From the NCBI RefSeq assembly GCF_900107395.1, contig NZ_FNPW01000021.1, positions 1-64,000 of the forward strand: 64,000 nt of DNA. Reading direction: 5' to 3'. The translations under genes and the position numbers were made by a program. This document shows positions 62,101 through 64,000 of the stretch, one piece after another (the first letter of the stretch is position 1; each line of letters begins with the position of its first letter). The DNA is from Pseudomonas sp. NFIX28. Lineage in GTDB: Bacteria; Pseudomonadota; Gammaproteobacteria; Pseudomonadales; Pseudomonadaceae. The notes beneath the pieces are model-generated. The model searched no databases and was not told where the DNA came from. It was given only the letters and a program-made list of their open reading frames with translations.

Positions 62101-64000
62101 CTCCACCAGACCGTCGGTGCGGTAACGCGTCAGGTCGCCGCTGCGATACAGCCGCGCTCCGCTGGTGCTGTAGGGGTCGGGGATAAAACGCTCGGCCGTC
62201 AGCCCTGGCCGATCCAGGTAACCCCGGGCCACGCCGAGGCCGCCCAGGTACAGCTCGCCCGCCACCCCAACCGGCAACAAATTGAGGTTGGCATCGGCCA
62301 CGTAGGCGCTGCGATTGCCGACGATATTGCCGATCGGCGCGTAGGCCGCGTCGCATGGATCGCCGGCGCGGGCTTTCCAGATCAGCGGCGTCACCACCGT
62401 CTCGGTGGGGCCGTAGCCGTTGAAGATGTACTTGGGCCGCAGCACGCGCCAGGCCAGGTCATAGCTGGCCTGGGGCACCGCGTCGCCGCCGAAGCAATAC
62501 ACTCGCACCGCCGGCGGATGGCCGTCGCGTTCGGCATGCACCGCCAGCTGTTGCAGGTACACCGGCGGGAACACGCCGACGGTCACGCCGTGGCGGTGCA
62601 TCTGCTCGTAGGTGTATTCCGGCGACCACAGGCTGTCGTCGCGAATCAACACGCTGGCGCCGTAGATCAACGGGTGCATCCAGCCTTCATGGGAACCGTC
62701 GAAGGCGAACGACATAAAGTGCAGTTCGCAGTCCGCCGGGCTCATTTCATAACGTTCACCGGTGGCCAGGCTGTGCATCGCCAGCGGCCCGTGGGACACC
62801 GCCACACCCTTGGGCAAACCGGTGGAGCCGGAGGTGTAGATCACGTAGGCGAGGTTTTCCTCGGCCAGGGTCACCTGCGGGCAGGTCGCCGGGTAGGCGG
62901 CAAAATCGGCGGCGCCTGCGACGCACAGGGTCGGCAGGCCGTCCGGAATTGGCAGGCGTTGCAGCAGGTGTTCCTGGGTCAGCAGCAGCCAGGCGCCGCT
63001 GTCCTGCATCATGTAGCGCAGGCGGTCCTGGGGATATTCGATGTCCAGCGGCACATAGACGCCGCCGGCCTTGAGCACCGCGAGAAAGGCCACCATGATT
63101 TCCGCGCAACGCGGCATGGCGATCGCCACCCGCACCTCCGGCCCCACCCCCAGCTCGACCAGCTTGTGCGCCAACTGGTTGGCCTGGACGTCGAGTTGGC
63201 GATAGCTCAGGCGCTGTTCGGCAAAGATCACCGCCAGGGCATCCGGGGCCTTGGCCGCCTGGTCGGCGAACAGTTGGTGCACGAAGCGCTCGGTCGGGTA
63301 GACCACCTGGGTGTGGTCCCAGTCCTGGCGGATCCGGCGCTGCTCCTCCAGGGTCAACAGCGGCAGTTCGCCCAGGCCGCATTGCGGTTGCTCGGCCATG
63401 CTCAGCAGCAGGCCCTGCAAGTGCCCGCCCAGCTGGACCATCGCCGACTCCGGGAAAGACTCCCGCGCATAAATCAAATGGAACGCCAGGGTCGAGCCCA
63501 GGTTGACGGCGACGGTCAGCGGATAGTTGGTCTGCTCGTGGTTGCCCACCGCGCCGAAACGCAGCCCCTCGGGTGCGCCTTGCTCCAGGGCTTCGGAGAC
63601 CGGGTAGTTCTCGAACACCAGGATATTGTCGAACAGCGCCTCGCCACCCAAGCCGGCCCAGCGCTGCACGTCGTACAGCGGCGTATGTTCGTAGTCGCGC
63701 AGGGCCAGGTTGCGCGCCTGCACCGCTTGCAACCAGTCGCTCGCCGTCATGTCCGGGCGTGGCGTGGCCACCACCGGCAGGGTGTTGATAAACAGGCCGA
63801 TCTGCCGCTCCACATCCTTGAGCTCGGTCGGCCGCCCCGCCACCGTGGCGCCGAACACCACGGTGTCCTGGCCCGTGTAGCGTTGCAGCAACAGCAGCCA
63901 GGCCGCCTGCACCAGGGTATTCACCGTGACCTTCTGCTGCCGGGCGAACTCGCCCAGGCGCTGGGTCTGCCGGGCATCGAGGCCGCACAGGTAATGGCCG
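56146..64000 (-). CDS. pvdD: Pyoverdine NRPS, C-terminal part with thioesterase (PvdD-like), cut by window edge
   Basis: At least 2617 residues, open at the right edge. Domain order with rough coordinates: end of a condensation domain (64000-63340), adenylation A1 (63340-61790), carrier with GGDSI (about 61745-61530), epimerisation domain (61480-60180, HHLVVDGVS), condensation C2 (60110-58850, NHHILMDGWS), adenylation A2 (58810-57290), carrier with GGHSL (57245-57030) and thioesterase (57000-56146, GWSLGG). By eye the A1 specificity code is DGEVCGGVTK and A2 DLWNNALTYK; A2 resembles codes for small residues such as Gly or Ala. The penultimate residue should be D-configured. It fits the position of pvdD, but the E domain differs from the PAO1 enzyme. 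Confidence 0.92.
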   Translation of the reverse strand, partial: GHYLCGLDARQTQRLGEFARQQKVTVNTLVQAAWLLLLQRYTGQDTVVFGATVAGRPTELKDVERQIGLFINTLPVVATPRPDMTASDWLQAVQARNLALRDYEHTPLYDVQRWAGLGGEALFDNILVFENYPVSEALEQGAPEGLRFGAVGNHEQTNYPLTVAVNLGSTLAFHLIYARESFPESAMVQLGGHLQGLLLSMAEQPQCGLGELPLLTLEEQRRIRQDWDHTQVVYPTERFVHQLFADQAAKAPDALAVIFAEQRLSYRQLDVQANQLAHKLVELGVGPEVRVAIAMPRCAEIMVAFLAVLKAGGVYVPLDIEYPQDRLRYMMQDSGAWLLLTQEHLLQRLPIPDGLPTLCVAGAADFAAYPATCPQVTLAEENLAYVIYTSGSTGLPKGVAVSHGPLAMHSLATGERYEMSPADCELHFMSFAFDGSHEGWMHPLIYGASVLIRDDSLWSPEYTYEQMHRHGVTVGVFPPVYLQQLAVHAERDGHPPAVRVYCFGGDAVPQASYDLAWRVLRPKYIFNGYGPTETVVTPLIWKARAGDPCDAAYAPIGNIVGNRSAYVADANLNLLPVGVAGELYLGGLGVARGYLDRPGLTAERFIPDPYSTSGARLYRSGDLTRYRTDGLVEYVGRVDHQVKVRGFRIELGEIEARLLEQEPVLEVAVIAQPGPSGQQLVGYIVPVDADVALDSERQASLRESIKARLRESLPDYMVPTYLLFLSALPLTPNGKLDRKSLPKVDAQLMQQAYVAPQTELEQQIAAIWADVLKLEQVGLTDNFFELGGDSIISIQVVSRARQAGIRFTPKELFQHQTVQGLASVAEQGEGGLQIDQGPVSGDSALLPIQQWFFEEPIAERQHWNQSVLLKPAKALEGEVLERALQALVQQHDALRLSFIEQGGIWTAHYRALDPQPQILWEATVADDQAMEQLGERAQRSLSLEDGPLMRAVLFALADGSQRLLLAIHHLVVDGVSWRILLEDLQSLLEGRSLPAKTSSTQAWAEQLRAYVASPALQQELGYWQAQLADVESRLPWDHAAGQLQNKHAASVHTRLDKTATQRLLQDAPAAYRTQINDLLLTALARVIGRWTGAASTLVQLEGHGREELFDNLDLTRTVGWFTSAFPVKLSPRESLAESIKQIKEQLRAVPNKGIGFGALRYLGDEQARATLKALAVPRITFNYLGQFDASFGEQDALFTPANEAKGRDQSPEAPLGNWLSLNGQVYGGELSLGWSFSRAMFDRATIQRLADDYALELKALIEHCSQPEHRGVTPSDFPLAALTQAQLDRLSVPTAQIEDIYPLSPMQQGMLFHTLYEQAAGDYINQLRVDVDGLEPQRFQQAWQDAIDSHDILRSSFIWQGELATPVQVVHKRIALDCVEHDGRGQPAEALDALAEQERQRGFDLGTAPLLRLVLVRTGDNRHHLIYTNHHILMDGWSNSQLLGEVLQRYAGQLPSHAPGRYRDYIAWLQRQDAQASEGFWKEQLAGLDEPTRLAQAMVAAPRALPASGHATHLHSLDAQQTRRLGEFARQQKVTVNTLVQAAWLLLLQRCTGQETVVFGATVSGRPAELKGVEQQIGLFINTLPVVATPRPDMRVGDWLQAVQAHNLALRDYEHTPLYDVQRWAGLGGEALFDHILVFENYPVSQALEQGSPGQLRFGSVGNHEQTNYPLTLLVGMGDSLSLEFKYALASFSPAAVSQLGEQLQNLLLGIMLNAQRSLGELPLLGATEQSRILHEWNPPVSDFPSERCVHELIQVQAANMPDAQALIFAEQSISYRELNARANRLAHRLIEAGVGPEVRVGVALQRSPEMVVALLAVLKAGGAYVPLDPDYPQDRLAHMLQDSQAQILLTESALLQVLPSIESLHILQLDGDAGWLDGYSAENPVAVATPDNLAYVIYTSGSTGLPKGVAIAHRNVLALIDWSLQVYSPADLQGVLASTSICFDLSVWELFVTLSAGGYIVLARNALELPDLPARDQVRLINTVPSAIAALQRGGQIPASVRIVNLAGEPLKQTLVDKLYESPGLQHVYDLYGPSEDTTYSTYTRREKGGRANIGRAISNTQGYILSADLQALPAGSAGELYLAGAGVTRGYLARPALTAEKYVPNPFATDGGRLYRTGDLTRYRDDGVIEYIGRIDHQVKVRGFRIELGEIEARLVQQEAVREAFVLAQDGEGGQQLVAYIVPADIEVAGNAELQAPLREAIKAQLKASLPDYMVPTYLLFLETLPLTPNGKLDRKALPKAEASQMQQAYVAPQTELEQQLAAIWANVLKLEKVGLTDNFFELGGHSLDALRLVSEIKQALGLELSLNTVFTSPDVQQMARLATTRQAPKADNIVALGGTGQPVFCFHPAGGTVYCYLSLAARLKDRHAVYGVLNEAYLQAGWSETSWSAMVQRYVGNIRKVQPHGPYRLLGWSLGGSIAMDAASELEAMGEEVSFLGLFDPTPPATAAHRPVALQVPAAELAAESEWRAVIDKLCLLYPAQAGLIGSRLQAEAQLSWDSIFAWMVAHTDLPRAELDRAVTLFKAEFDSSLVNAVFNDLRRLFAGYSYRPLRASPHLWWSADYSEAQIVELEQAIGALAGGQRPASSARVAAGHEQMIVSPSLLDGLGERFLAQR

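Overview
The window is a GC-rich Pseudomonas chromosome segment, most likely from the P. fluorescens/protegens/chlororaphis lineage. The evidence is the order of pyoverdine (pvd) genes, an AmpR/AmpC pair close to the P. aeruginosa type, Pseudomonas small-protein families (DUF2986, DUF3077) and abundant REP/REPIN repeats. Species assignment is inference.

Region 1 (1 to about 5000) is an accessory island, visibly more AT-rich than the rest. It starts in an IS30-family transposase cut by the window edge. It then carries a two-gene Pycsar antiphage module on the plus strand: PycTM, a membrane effector, followed by PycC, a class III pyrimidine nucleotide cyclase. Convergent to it is a minus-strand pair made of an EEP (DNase I-like) phosphohydrolase and an unknown 166-residue protein. 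A 34-bp tandem repeat and a DUF2986 gene mark the return to core sequence.

Region 2 (5.0-36.6 kb) is mostly core: DUF3077 with an overlapping Ash-like frame, a BON protein, KatG, an M41-like metalloprotease without an ATPase domain, a nucleotidyltransferase, a DHA2 drug exporter with a LysR regulator, a hybrid histidine kinase divergent from a LuxR-type response regulator, a glutathione transferase, tRNA-Gln, an amidase, the divergent ampR/ampC pair, a UPF0149 protein, a PAAR-domain T6SS effector with an overlapping membrane immunity candidate, a TSUP transporter, DUF3087, DUF533 and AhpD-like proteins, an MscS channel fused to a cyclic-nucleotide-binding domain, two YcaC-type hydrolases with a pirin and a LysR regulator, a thioesterase broken by one in-frame stop, an aldo/keto reductase, two stand-alone receivers (one lacking the phosphoacceptor Asp) and an MgtC-type protein. 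Several intergenic spaces hold REPINs and tandem duplications.

Region 3 (37.8 kb to the end) is the pyoverdine locus in the order pvdA, fpvI, pvdR, pvdT, opmQ, pvdP, pvdM, pvdN, pvdO, pvdF, pvdE, fpvA and a pvdD-like terminal NRPS. Apart from the missing fpvR it follows the P. aeruginosa PAO1 order. PvdA and PvdF make formyl-hydroxyornithine. The NRPS completes and releases the peptide. PvdE exports the acylated precursor to the periplasm, where PvdN, PvdO, PvdP and PvdM mature it. PvdRT-OpmQ secretes or recycles pyoverdine, and FpvA with FpvI senses and imports the ferric form. Six PvdS-type iron-starvation boxes, all TAAAT-N16-CGT, precede pvdA, pvdR, pvdP, pvdM, pvdF and pvdE.
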